Shown here: positions 8,496 to 16,709 of the stretch, one piece after another | Position numbering within the stretch: position 1 is the stretch's first letter | Layout of the letters: each line of letters starts with the position of its first letter | DNA from: an uncultured Alistipes sp. | GTDB taxonomy: Bacteria > Bacteroidota > Bacteroidia > Bacteroidales > Rikenellaceae | Assembly (NCBI GenBank): GCA_937911745.1 | Contig: CALDPX010000059.1 | Location: forward strand, 159,968-223,967 | Length of the DNA: 64,000 bases | Direction: 5' to 3' | Notes under the pieces: model-generated | Databases searched by the model: none | The model's input: the letters and a program-made list of their open reading frames with translations, nothing else | Told to the model about the DNA's origin: nothing | Position numbers and translations under genes: made by a program

Positions 8496-8503
8496 TACAT
8501 TTG
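8496..8503 (+). promoter_or_regulatory. -7 box for the AraC-family gene
   Basis: TACATTTG matches TAnnTTTG and lies 25 bases before ATG 8529. No TTTG is found at the right distance upstream, so the promoter may be weak or need an activator. Confidence 0.4.
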
Positions 8504-8528
8504 TAGTCACAAACAAAACACTAAGTGT

Positions 8529-9437
8529 ATGAGCAAAGCACAGATTGACTACTTGCAGTGGCGCAACCGTCTCGATGAGGTTTCCGACAAAGATATGCGT
8601 ATCGGAACCGATATTTTTCTTGTAAAGGACGAGATAAAGGCACTCAAAGACCGCCCCTTCAAGACCGATGTTACCACCTGTATAATATATATTAAAGGGT
8701 GGGTGCACTTCCGTATCAATATGAAAGAGTATCGTGCCGAGGCGCCTTGTATGATTATTATGCCCTACAATGCCATTATAGAGACAATCGAAAAGTCGGA
8801 GGACTTGGTAACTCGCACTGTGGTTATGTCGCGCTCGTTTACCGACTCACTCTTCTCCACACAGGCAAACATTTCGCCCTTGCAAAAGCACATAACCGAC
8901 AATCCAATCATAGACCTCAAAGGCGCAGAGGAGGGACTTATCCGTTACTACTCTATGCTCAAAGACCTCATATGTCGCTCACAAAGCCCCTACCGTCTTG
9001 AAGCCGCCAAGCACCTTACGCTGGCACTCTTCTACTCCTACACGGGGCAAAAACACGCCGAGACCATCAAAGGTGCAGATTTTCACACCAACAAGCGCGA
9101 GCGCAAAGATGAGATATATGAGCAGTTTGTTGAGCTATTGCAGCAGAACTACAAGCGTGAGCGCGAGGTCGGTTTCTATGCCGAGCAGATGTGTCTGACA
9201 CCCAAGTACCTCTCGAAAGCCATCAAGGAGGCTACGGGCACCTCGGCAACAGAGTGGATAGAGCGTTACGTCACGACCGAGAGCAAGGCACTGCTCTACT
9301 CTACCGACCAAACCATACAACAGATTTCCGATGCGCTCGGCTTTGAGTCCCAATCACTCTTCGGCAAGTACTTCAAACGTGTGGTGGGCGTATCACCCCG
9401 AACCTACCGACAACAGATAAAGAGAGTTGAAAATTGA
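8529..9437 (+). CDS. AraC-family transcriptional regulator
   Basis: 302 residues from ATG 8529; earlier in-frame ATGs lie upstream of the -7 box and are unlikely. The first 170 or so residues form a cupin-like sensing domain (RPFKTDVTTCIIYIKGWV...). The C-terminal 100 residues are a double helix-turn-helix: VGFYAEQMCLTPKYLSKAIKE is the first HTH and ISDALGFESQSLFGKYFKRVVGVSP the second, with the conserved end motif GVSPRTYR. Such Bacteroidota regulators commonly control adjacent transport or envelope genes. It is divergent from the minus-strand group of three small genes, whose control it may share; this is inference. Confidence 0.92.
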   Translation: MSKAQIDYLQWRNRLDEVSDKDMRIGTDIFLVKDEIKALKDRPFKTDVTTCIIYIKGWVHFRINMKEYRAEAPCMIIMPYNAIIETIEKSEDLVTRTVVMSRSFTDSLFSTQANISPLQKHITDNPIIDLKGAEEGLIRYYSMLKDLICRSQSPYRLEAAKHLTLALFYSYTGQKHAETIKGADFHTNKRERKDEIYEQFVELLQQNYKREREVGFYAEQMCLTPKYLSKAIKEATGTSATEWIERYVTTESKALLYSTDQTIQQISDALGFESQSLFGKYFKRVVGVSPRTYRQQIKRVEN

Positions 9438-9447
9438 AAATTGAGAG
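9427..9447 (+). repeat. Three heptamer units over the AraC stop codon
   Basis: TTGAAAA, TTGAAAA and TTGAGAG follow one another with a 7-base period. The stop codon at 9435-9437 lies within the second unit. The repeat is short and imperfect. Confidence 0.6.
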
Positions 9448-9813
9448 TTTTCCCATATCTCCCATATCTCTCATTATAGACTCTCAACGTTAGACAAAAC
9501 AAGCAGAGAACGGAGGGATTTTTGTGCCAAAAGAAGGAGCAGACTCCGAAGTTTACATGGCGTAAATGGGTGGTGCAGGCTTTGCGCAGAGTGGGAAGGC
9601 AAAGGCGTGAAGGGTACCCTCACTATGTTCCTCCTTATTAGTTAGACCTAACCATATGTCAAGTCATTATCTTTTAGGCACCACTCTTGTGAATGTACGA
9701 ATACTATCTGTTAATTTGGATGATTTATAGACAAATTTATTCATCCGGCCATCCTCTATCGACATAATCATTGTATCTTTTGAAATTGTCTGGTAGTGAT
9801 CATCCCAGTAAGG
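9438..9813. other. 376-base intergenic region, mostly without recognisable features
   Basis: It begins with short repeats (heptamers, then CCCATATCT twice), followed by about 170 bases with no gene or promoter that I can support. The segment 9667-9813, on the minus strand, is an open frame continuous with the flippase frame after its stop codon (49 codons, ending at TAA 9669-9667). It could be a remnant of a longer C-terminus or chance. No tRNA or terminator is evident, although the AraC gene and the flippase converge here. Confidence 0.5.
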
Positions 9814-11280
9814 TTATCGCTTTCGCTTTGGAAAATAGCCGACGACGATCTCTTTCATCTCACGCCAAGCCGAAAGGTGGAAGAGTTCGGCAAGCAGGGC
9901 GTAGAAGCCTGCACCGAGCACTATTTTAGCCACAAAAACAATCCATAGTTGTATTCCAAGAGCCTCGCCCGCAACACCCAAAAGCCACACAAATGCCACC
10001 ATAAGTCCCGTAATACCCAGGTAAGGTAGTGCATCTTTCGCCCTCTGCCACAAGCCCCACTCGGGAACGTAACGCCTGGCTGTAAGACAGTTGATGGTCA
10101 TATCCGACACAAATATAGCCACCTGACCCCACGCAATAGCCCTTACACTAATGGGTATGGTAATGGCGAGTATTGCCGTAGCAATCAGTTTCTTAATGAA
10201 CTCTATACGGAAAATTACATTACCATCATCGCATACTTTCACAAGGTTGAACGAGATGACCGACAGCGGAGCCAGCAGACCCGCAATGCTCAAAATTCTC
10301 AAATAGGGCACTGCTGGTAACCATACCTCCGGCAGCAGCACACGAAACATATCCTCGGCGATAGCTATAAGTCCGCACATTAGCGGGAACATCACAAAAG
10401 CCCAAAGAATATACACCTTACGAGCATTATGGTAAAGTTTTACTTTATCGTCCTTTTGGCGCGAGAAGGCCGAGAAAGTAACGCTCAGCACTGCCATAAT
10501 GGTGGAGGTAACGGGCATCTCCTTTATCTTGTTGCCCCTATCGTAATAGCCCAAATCGGCTTTGGTGTAGAACTTTCCAATGAAGAGGTTGGAGATTTGA
10601 TAATAGACGTTACTCACAAGATCGCTCAGCAGTATGCGTGAGCCGTAGCGAAACATACTGCCAATACGCTCCATCGAGAAGATAAGGCGTGGACGCCACT
10701 TACTACCAATCCACATCATTGCAGTCTTAACAACCACAACTCCAAGGCGTTGACCCACAAGAGCCCAAATACCCATTCCCTTTACCGCCATCCATATTGC
10801 CACCGCACTCGAAACTGCATTTGCCAAAAGCACATAGAGTGAGAGGTTGCGGAACTCCATCTTACGTTGCAGAATGGCATTCTGTATGTTTGAGAGTGAA
10901 TTAATGGGTATGAGCAGGTAGAGAATGGGTGCTACAACCCCAAAGTCGGGCGCGCCAAAGAACCTGCCACAGGCGGGAGCAATAGCCACCAAAACCCCAT
11001 AGAGAGTCAGCGAAATGGCTATATTGACATAAAAAACCGATGAGTAGTCTAGGTCATCGACTTCCTTTTTGCGGATGAGGGCTTGCGAGAAACCGCTATC
11101 AACAAGAGGCATAAGAATAGCGGGGAAAGCTGCCACAATTGCCATTAGTCCGTAGTCCTCTGGCGAGAGCAGATTGAGCAGTACAAGGCTTACGGCAAGT
11201 TGCAATAAAGCGGAGCAAATCTTCTCCACCGTGCTCCATGCAACGCCCTTTACGACCTTGTGTTTCAGTTCATTAGCCAT
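9814..11280 (-). CDS. Polysaccharide flippase (MATE/Wzx type)
   Basis: 488 residues with 12 to 14 predicted membrane helices throughout and no soluble domain. The N-terminal segment GVAWSTVEKICSALLQLAVS, the LLSPEDYGLMAIV loop and the DSGFSQALIRK segment are typical of polysaccharide biosynthesis proteins of the oligosaccharide flippase family. It should move an undecaprenyl-linked sugar across the inner membrane, for capsule, O-antigen or another glycan. No glycosyltransferase cluster surrounds it; it shares a minus-strand unit with the FtsB-like gene (2 bases apart) and hpt. That isolated setting leaves the substrate open. Confidence 0.88.
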   Translation of the reverse strand: MANELKHKVVKGVAWSTVEKICSALLQLAVSLVLLNLLSPEDYGLMAIVAAFPAILMPLVDSGFSQALIRKKEVDDLDYSSVFYVNIAISLTLYGVLVAIAPACGRFFGAPDFGVVAPILYLLIPINSLSNIQNAILQRKMEFRNLSLYVLLANAVSSAVAIWMAVKGMGIWALVGQRLGVVVVKTAMMWIGSKWRPRLIFSMERIGSMFRYGSRILLSDLVSNVYYQISNLFIGKFYTKADLGYYDRGNKIKEMPVTSTIMAVLSVTFSAFSRQKDDKVKLYHNARKVYILWAFVMFPLMCGLIAIAEDMFRVLLPEVWLPAVPYLRILSIAGLLAPLSVISFNLVKVCDDGNVIFRIEFIKKLIATAILAITIPISVRAIAWGQVAIFVSDMTINCLTARRYVPEWGLWQRAKDALPYLGITGLMVAFVWLLGVAGEALGIQLWIVFVAKIVLGAGFYALLAELFHLSAWREMKEIVVGYFPKRKR

Positions 11281-11282
11281 TA

Positions 11283-11570
11283 TTATTGCTCAATAATAAA
11301 AAGTTGCTCGTCTTCGGAATGCATTAGATGTTTCTCTCGAGCATATTTTTCGAGAAATGCATCATCTTTAAACTGCTCTATAAAGACACTGTCGACGTGT
11401 ATCTGCTTCTCGTAGCGTTCTATCTCTTTGTGTAAACGCCTCACGGATGCTTTGGTTCTCACAAGGTTTACCACCGTAAGGTCGCTCAAAAAGAGCACCA
11501 GCACCAAGAATATACCTGTTGCCAACACCCAACGCCAATACACTCTTAACTTTTCCCTCATAACAAGCAC
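11283..11570 (-). CDS. FtsB/DivIC-like septum formation initiator protein
   Basis: 95 residues (91 if the second Met is used). One membrane helix near residues 14-32 (WVLATGIFLVLVLFLSD) is followed by a periplasmic coiled coil (VRRLHKEIERYEKQIHVD) and a C-terminal motif YAREKHLMHSEDEQLFII, which matches the septum formation initiator family, whose members end with E-x-Y-AREK-H...P-x-E...F. In the divisome FtsB/DivIC joins FtsL and FtsQ/DivIB. It lies 2 bases before the flippase and 17 bases after hpt in the direction of transcription. Confidence 0.88.
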   Translation of the reverse strand: MLVMREKLRVYWRWVLATGIFLVLVLFLSDLTVVNLVRTKASVRRLHKEIERYEKQIHVDSVFIEQFKDDAFLEKYAREKHLMHSEDEQLFIIEQ

Positions 11571-11587
11571 CCAAAGTTGCTAAACCA

Positions 11588-12145
11588 CTATTCGCTAACA
11601 ATAGTGTAGATATCTTTCAGGTTGCGACCAAGTTCATCATAGTCCAAGCCAAAGCCTACGATGAAATCATCCGGAATATCCAATGCACGGTACTTAACTT
11701 CGTAGTCTTTGGTAAATTTAGTGGGTTTGAACAAAAGTGTCGCGATGCTCACGCTTGCAGGGTGGTGTCCTTCGAGTGAACGAAGCAGATGCTCCATACT
11801 CTCGCCCGTATCCACAACATCCTCAACAACAATTATATGCCTACCCTCAACATTGTTGCGCAAACCAATGAGTTCTTGCACTTTACCTGTGGATGATGTG
11901 CCAACATACGAAGCGAGTTTTACGAATGAGAGTTCACAAGGGACCTCAATTTTCTGCATGAGTTCACTCATAAACATAAATGCACCATTGAGTACACCAA
12001 GGAATAGGGGCTTATCAACGTCTTTGTAGTCTTGGTTGATTTTGTCTGCTACCCTCTGTATTGCATCATTGAGTTGATTGTAGGGAATGGAGAGTTCGAA
12101 AGTTTTGTCGTGAAGCTTTACACGCTTGTTGTTATTTTGGCTCAT
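11588..12145 (-). CDS. hpt: Hypoxanthine phosphoribosyltransferase
   Basis: 185 residues. It converts hypoxanthine or guanine with PRPP to IMP or GMP in purine salvage. The PRPP-binding motif is VVEDVVDTGESM near residue 105, with the acidic pair and the DTG loop intact. The flexible loop region KLASYVGTSSTGKV and the base-binding segment DDFIVGFGLDYDELGRNL at the C-terminus are also typical. It is the first gene of a minus-strand unit with the FtsB-like gene and the flippase. Confidence 0.95.
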   Translation of the reverse strand: MSQNNNKRVKLHDKTFELSIPYNQLNDAIQRVADKINQDYKDVDKPLFLGVLNGAFMFMSELMQKIEVPCELSFVKLASYVGTSSTGKVQELIGLRNNVEGRHIIVVEDVVDTGESMEHLLRSLEGHHPASVSIATLLFKPTKFTKDYEVKYRALDIPDDFIVGFGLDYDELGRNLKDIYTIVSE

Positions 12146-12218
12146 AGCACACTACTTATTTATTGGTAATTATCTGTTTTAATCCCCTCCTATGGCTCAA
12201 ACATTGAAGGAAAAAATA

Positions 12219-12226
12219 TATATTTG
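12219..12226 (+). promoter_or_regulatory. -7 box for zupT
   Basis: TATATTTG matches TAnnTTTG, 20 bases before ATG 12246. It falls inside a longer open frame starting at 12192 and so supports the later start. The -33 element is not clear. Confidence 0.45.
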
Positions 12227-12245
12227 CAAAGTTAATAAAAAATCT

Positions 12246-13067
12246 ATGAACGATAACACTCTTTTTGCGCTTTTAGTTACGCTTTTTGCAGGACTGGCGA
12301 CGGGTATAGGTAGTTTGATAGGCTTTTTTGCAAAAAAAACCAACAAAAAGTTCCTTTGCTTCTCACTCGGTCTATCGGCAGGTGTCATGATATATATATC
12401 ATTTGTGGAGATGCTGTACGACGCCAGACTTTCACTTGGGGAGTTCTACGGTTCGGATGGTAAGGGTGACATTATCACTGCCCTACTCTTCTTTGGAGGA
12501 ATGTTGCTTGCAGCGCTCATCGACCGTCTTATTCCCGAGGCAGACAACCCACACGAACTCCACAATGTGGAGGAAATGAGGGGCGAGGACAACCAACATC
12601 ACCATCATGCAGGCAATGCAAAACTGCGCCACGCAGGAATTTTTAGTGCCATAGCCCTTGCCATACACAACTTCCCTGAGGGTATCGCCACTTTCGTAAC
12701 CTCCTACACAGACCTTGGTGCAGGTATTGCTATTGCCGTAGCTGTGGCCATTCACAACATTCCGGAAGGCATTGCGGTTTCTGTACCTATCTACCACGCT
12801 ACGGGTAGTCGAAAGAAGGCTTTCTGGTATTCTTTCTTTTCGGGATTTGCCGAACCGATAGGTGCGATGGTTGCCTGGTTGGTGCTATTGCCATTTATCA
12901 CCCCTGCTCTCGTAAGCCTCATTATGGCAGCCGTTGCAGGCATAATGGTATATATTGCTTTCGATGAACTTCTACCTGCCACCCACTATTACGGCGAAAA
13001 CCATATTGCTCTCTATGGACTATTTCTTGGAATGGCTGTGATGGCTATTAGCCTTATCATTATATAA
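12246..13067 (+). CDS. zupT: ZIP-family zinc transporter
   Basis: 273 residues from ATG 12246. The protein has eight membrane helices with a His-rich loop in the middle (EDNQHHHHAGN). The two metal-binding signature helices are AIHNFPEGIATF and AIHNIPEGIAVSVP, as in ZupT of E. coli, which imports zinc and other divalent metals such as Fe2+ and Mn2+. Length and motifs match the family. The gene stands alone on the plus strand and is divergent from hpt. No Zur or Fur box could be identified by eye. Confidence 0.93.
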   Translation: MNDNTLFALLVTLFAGLATGIGSLIGFFAKKTNKKFLCFSLGLSAGVMIYISFVEMLYDARLSLGEFYGSDGKGDIITALLFFGGMLLAALIDRLIPEADNPHELHNVEEMRGEDNQHHHHAGNAKLRHAGIFSAIALAIHNFPEGIATFVTSYTDLGAGIAIAVAVAIHNIPEGIAVSVPIYHATGSRKKAFWYSFFSGFAEPIGAMVAWLVLLPFITPALVSLIMAAVAGIMVYIAFDELLPATHYYGENHIALYGLFLGMAVMAISLIII

Positions 13068-13156
13068 TGAGTAGTTTGCGATAAGGGGTAATGTCAATTA
13101 AGGTAATGATGCCAAAAGTGGCGCAAAAGCAACGCACCGCGTCTCTGACAGGAGGA

Positions 13157-13233
13157 CGGAGCAAAAAGCCTAAAACGGACGCTGCGCGGGTAAAGCATTT
13201 TCCGTCTCCGTTTCTTAACGCCTTTTTGCTCCG
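13157..13233. repeat. Long imperfect inverted repeat
   Basis: The left arm 13157-13179 and right arm 13207-13233 share CGGAGCAAAAAG and AACGGA blocks in opposite orientation, separated by a 27-base loop. It could form a cruciform or RNA hairpin; it may be a repetitive palindromic element of this genome. Confidence 0.6.
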
Positions 13234-13242
13234 CCCTCGCCA

Positions 13243-13260
13243 CGACCGCCAAGGCGGTCG
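13243..13260. repeat. Perfect GC-rich palindrome
   Basis: CGACCGCC-AA-GGCGGTCG, an 8-bp arm palindrome with a 2-base centre, 9 bases after the larger inverted repeat. Confidence 0.6.
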
Positions 13261-13394
13261 CTTCTCTGCCGCCGATGCGAAGTGCGGATTATTTACATAC
13301 CTCTCCCCCGCAACCATAACTCTCAGTTCTCCCATTACTCCCATAAACCATATAGGACTAAGGACTGTTGACGTTAGACCGACACTTTGGCAGT

Positions 13395-13437
13395 TAAAAT
13401 AAATTGGGACTCCATTGCGGAGTCCCAATTTATTTTA
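13395..13437. terminator. Bidirectional terminator at the end of the nqr operon
   Basis: A perfect 19-bp stem (13395-13413 with 13419-13437) and a 5-base loop, A/T rich at the base so that either strand has a U-run. It includes the nqrF stop codon (complement of 13435-13437) and should also stop zupT transcripts. Confidence 0.85.
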
Positions 13438-14685
13438 ACTACCAAAGTTATCATACATAATGTTCTCGGGTGGCACGCCCAAATTGTCGAGCATATTTAC
13501 CACTGCCGAAATCATCATAGGAGGACCGCACAAATAGTACTCTATATCCTCGGGTGCGGGATGATCCTTCAAGTAGTTGTTATAGATAACATTGTGGATG
13601 AAACCAATATATTTGGGATCCCAATTGTCATCGGGTCTGGGGTCGCTAAGACCGATAGCAAACTTGAAGTTGGGGAACACCTTAGCAAACTCCTCGAACT
13701 GCTCCTGATAGAAAATCTCCTGCTTCGAGCGTGCGCCATACCAGAACGAGATAGGCAGATCGCTCTTGACAGTCTTGAAGAGGTGGAAGATATGCGAACG
13801 CATAGGTGCCATACCTGCACCACCACCGATAAACATCTTCTCGTTGGGGGTATCCTTGATGAAGAACTCACCGTAGGGACCCGAAATGGTTACCTTATCG
13901 CCGGGTTTGCGCGAGAAAATATAGGAAGAGCAGATACCCGTAGGCACGTTCATAAAGCCACCGGTAGCCCTATCGAAGGGAGGAGTAGCAATACGCACGT
14001 TGAGCATAATGATATCGTCCTCGGCAGGCTGGTTGGCCATTGAGTATGCACGGAAAGTAGGCTCGGGGTTGTTTGCCACCAAATCCCACATCTTGAATTT
14101 GGTCCAGTCGGCATGGAATTTGGGATCGATATCCATATCGGAGTACTTAATACCCTCATACTTAGGAATATCAATCTGAATGTAGCCACCGCTCTTGAAG
14201 TTCAGACGCTCGCCCTCGGGGAGTTTCACAACAAACTCCTTCATAAAGGTCGATACGCTGCGGCACGATACAACCTCGCACTCCATCTTCTTAACGCCCA
14301 AAACGCTCTCGGGAATGCGGATATCCAAATCGTTCTTAACCTTCACTTGGCAACCCAGTCGCCAGTGCTCTTTTTGCTGCTTGCGAGTGAAGAAGCCGAC
14401 CTCGGTAGGCAAAATCTCGCCACCGCCATCGAGCACCTGCACTTTACACATACCGCAACTACCCTGTCCACCACAAGCCGAGGGGAGGAAAATCTTCTCC
14501 TGAGCAAGAGTAGTCAGCAGCGAGTTGCCACTTGCAACTTTGAGGCTCTTCTGCCCATCGTTGATATTAATCGTAACTTCGCCCGAAGAGGTGAGTTTTG
14601 CCTTTGCCACCAGCAACAAAGCCACGAGCAACAGCAAAGCCACGAGGAAGACTACGACCGCTGTAATAATAATTGTATTATTCAT
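13435..14685 (-). CDS. nqrF: Na+-NADH:quinone reductase subunit F
   Basis: 416 residues, the NADH-oxidising subunit. It has one N-terminal membrane helix (about 4-27), then a 2Fe-2S ferredoxin domain with the cluster ligands in ACGGQGSCGMC (near 70) and a fourth Cys in RLGCQVKV. The ferredoxin reductase domain has the FAD motif RAYSMAN and the NADH-binding GGGAGMAPMRSH, ending with EDIEYYLCGPPMM. Electrons enter here and pass through FAD and the 2Fe-2S cluster to the membrane subunits. It is the last gene of nqrABCDEF. All key residues appear intact. Confidence 0.97.
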   Translation of the reverse strand: MNNTIIITAVVVFLVALLLLVALLLVAKAKLTSSGEVTININDGQKSLKVASGNSLLTTLAQEKIFLPSACGGQGSCGMCKVQVLDGGGEILPTEVGFFTRKQQKEHWRLGCQVKVKNDLDIRIPESVLGVKKMECEVVSCRSVSTFMKEFVVKLPEGERLNFKSGGYIQIDIPKYEGIKYSDMDIDPKFHADWTKFKMWDLVANNPEPTFRAYSMANQPAEDDIIMLNVRIATPPFDRATGGFMNVPTGICSSYIFSRKPGDKVTISGPYGEFFIKDTPNEKMFIGGGAGMAPMRSHIFHLFKTVKSDLPISFWYGARSKQEIFYQEQFEEFAKVFPNFKFAIGLSDPRPDDNWDPKYIGFIHNVIYNNYLKDHPAPEDIEYYLCGPPMMISAVVNMLDNLGVPPENIMYDNFGS

Positions 14686-14710
14686 CTCTCTTTGTGTTTG
14701 CTAATTAATT

Positions 14711-15325
14711 CTACATTTGGAAGCCCGAGAAGATCATAAACGCCATACCCAGAAGACCGGTGATGATGAAAGCCAAACCGGGACCGCGCAGACCTTTGGG
14801 AACATTGGAGTATGCGAGTCTCTCGCGGATAGCAGCCATCACAAGGATAGCAATCCACCAACCGAAGCCCGAGCCAAAGCCGAATACGGCAGCCTCGCCA
14901 ACGGTAGCGAAGTTCCTCTGCTGCATAAACAACGCTCCACCCATAATTGCACAGTTTACTGCAATGAGAGGGAGGAAGATACCCAACGAGTTATAGAGCG
15001 AGGGAGAGAATTTCTCCACAACCATCTCCAACAACTGAACAAATGCTGCAATAACAGCAATAAAGAGAATAAAACTAAGGAAGCTCAAATCCACGCTTGC
15101 CAACTCGGGCGAAATCCACGAGAGAGCACCTGCTTTGAGCACATAGTTTTCGAGCAGGTAGTTCAGGGGCACAGTCATAAGCATTACGAAAGTAACTGCC
15201 AAACCCAAACCATTGGCGGTCTTCACGCTCTTCGATACGGCAATGTACGAACACATACCGAAGAAGAACGAGAATACCATATTGTCTATAAATGTAGACT
15301 GAATAAATAGTTTCAAAAGTTCCAT
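14711..15325 (-). CDS. nqrE: Na+-NADH:quinone reductase subunit E
   Basis: 204 residues, six membrane helices, of the NqrDE/RnfAE family. The paired half-helix motifs carrying the conserved Cys are visible as FFFGMCSYIAVS near residue 25 and AVNCAIMGGALF near 122; these Cys residues hold an intramembrane iron centre in known Nqr structures. NqrE and NqrD together form the membrane core of the pump. It lies 25 bases before nqrF and 18 bases after nqrD in transcription order. Confidence 0.96.
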   Translation of the reverse strand: MELLKLFIQSTFIDNMVFSFFFGMCSYIAVSKSVKTANGLGLAVTFVMLMTVPLNYLLENYVLKAGALSWISPELASVDLSFLSFILFIAVIAAFVQLLEMVVEKFSPSLYNSLGIFLPLIAVNCAIMGGALFMQQRNFATVGEAAVFGFGSGFGWWIAILVMAAIRERLAYSNVPKGLRGPGLAFIITGLLGMAFMIFSGFQM

Positions 15326-15343
15326 AATCTATGCTCCTCCATT

Positions 15344-15964
15344 TTATTTTTCCTGCAAATCCTTATTTGTCGAACGGTGTACCCAGATGATGATACCTAC
15401 AATAATAAGTGCAGCAGGTGGGAACAACATCAGACCATTGTTCACATAGCCAGCCTCATACAAACAGTTGGGGATAACCTGGTAGCCCAAGAGAGTACCA
15501 TTGCCCAAAAGTTCCCTGAAAAAGCCGATGATAACGAGCACTGCACCATAGCCCAAGCCATTACCGATACCATCCAAGAGCGAAGGCAGAGGTTTGTTCG
15601 ACAAGGCGAAAGCCTCCACGCGACCCATAATGATACAGTTGGTAATAATCAGACCAACATAGACAGAGAGTTGCTTGCTCACGTCATAGACGTATGCTTT
15701 GAGGATATCGTTCACAATAGTTACCAGCGCAGCGATAACCACCAACTGCACGATGATACGGATACGATCGGGAATACCATTTCGCAGGAGCGAAAGTACG
15801 AGGTTCGAGAATGCGCACACAGCCGTAACCGACAGACCCATAACGAGTGCAGGTTTGAGCTGAGTGGTAACTGCCAATGCAGAGCAGATACCCAGAATCT
15901 GAACCAGAACAGGGTTGTTCTTTGCCAACGGATTAGTCAGCGATTGAAAAGTTTTGTTTTTCAT
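15344..15964 (-). CDS. nqrD: Na+-NADH:quinone reductase subunit D
   Basis: 206 residues from ATG 15964, which is 4 bases after the nqrC stop; an alternative ATG at 15979 would overlap nqrC by 11 bases and add five residues. It is homologous to NqrE, with six helices and the two conserved Cys segments LGICSALAVTTQ and ITNCIIMGRVEAFA. It is the partner of NqrE in the Na+-translocating membrane core. Confidence 0.95.
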   Translation of the reverse strand: MKNKTFQSLTNPLAKNNPVLVQILGICSALAVTTQLKPALVMGLSVTAVCAFSNLVLSLLRNGIPDRIRIIVQLVVIAALVTIVNDILKAYVYDVSKQLSVYVGLIITNCIIMGRVEAFALSNKPLPSLLDGIGNGLGYGAVLVIIGFFRELLGNGTLLGYQVIPNCLYEAGYVNNGLMLFPPAALIIVGIIIWVHRSTNKDLQEK

Positions 15965-15968
15965 TGTC

Positions 15969-16706
15969 TTACTCTGCATTTTCGGTTAATACTTCTTCGG
16001 TTGCAGCGGAAGTACGACCCTTCATGAAAGCATCGTAACAACTGAGGCAATCTTTAATCATTTTCTGCAAGCCCTCGGAGGTTTTAGTACCGCCCGTAAC
16101 GGCATCTACGGAGTGAGCGGCACCTTGTGCACCACCCTTAACCACATAGATACCAACCAGGTCGCTACCCTCATAGATAGTCTGACCGGGGAACTGAGCC
16201 TGATACTTGGCAGTTGCAATCTCTGCACCCAAACCGGGGGTCTCGCCTGCGTGGTCGAAGATAGCACCTTTGATTGTATTGAGGTCGGCTTCAAGAGCGA
16301 TATAGCCCCAGATGTCATCCCACAAACCCTTACCGGTCAAGGGGAATACCACCTCACCGGTAGTTTTGTTCTCAAATACGGGGTACTCGCCTGCTGCGAA
16401 ACTTGCAGGCAGGTCGAAGAGTTTATTCAGAGGAGAAACCTCGGTTTGGATAACCTCGCCCTCCTTGTTCACTACATATGCCTCGATAGTGCTATCGTAG
16501 CTACCTTTCTCCAAGCCGAGCGAAGCCACAATGGCGTCCTTCTTCTCGTTGAGAATGTTTGCATCCTGTGCGGGTTTGAGTGAAAGGTAAGTGAATGCCA
16601 ACAAGATGGCAACGATAACAACCATTACGGTCGAGTAGAATACGATGTAGGCGTTAGAGTCTTTGCCGCCCAAAAATCCTTTTTTACTCATATCTTTATC
16701 CTCCAT
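15969..16706 (-). CDS. nqrC: Na+-NADH:quinone reductase subunit C
   Basis: 245 residues (240 if the second Met at 16691 is used). One N-terminal membrane helix (about 20-42) precedes a periplasmic FMN-binding domain. The covalent flavin site is the Thr at about residue 207 in DAVTGGTKTS, corresponding to the SGAT motif of other NqrC proteins (here TGGT); the flavin is attached by ApbE. The subunit relays electrons between NqrE/D and NqrB. The C-terminal 30 residues are polar and probably dispensable. It lies 3 bases after nqrB. Confidence 0.95.
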   Translation of the reverse strand: MEDKDMSKKGFLGGKDSNAYIVFYSTVMVVIVAILLAFTYLSLKPAQDANILNEKKDAIVASLGLEKGSYDSTIEAYVVNKEGEVIQTEVSPLNKLFDLPASFAAGEYPVFENKTTGEVVFPLTGKGLWDDIWGYIALEADLNTIKGAIFDHAGETPGLGAEIATAKYQAQFPGQTIYEGSDLVGIYVVKGGAQGAAHSVDAVTGGTKTSEGLQKMIKDCLSCYDAFMKGRTSAATEEVLTENAE

Positions 16707-16709
16707 CTT

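Larger units (their letters stand above)
13068..13394. other. Intergenic region with inverted repeats
   Basis: 327 bases between convergent zupT and nqrF. It contains a long imperfect inverted repeat (13157-13233), a GC-rich perfect palindrome (13243-13260) and A/T-rich ends. No gene with coding character was seen on either strand. A heptamer-like GTTAGAC, also seen near 9487, occurs near 13373. Confidence 0.6.
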
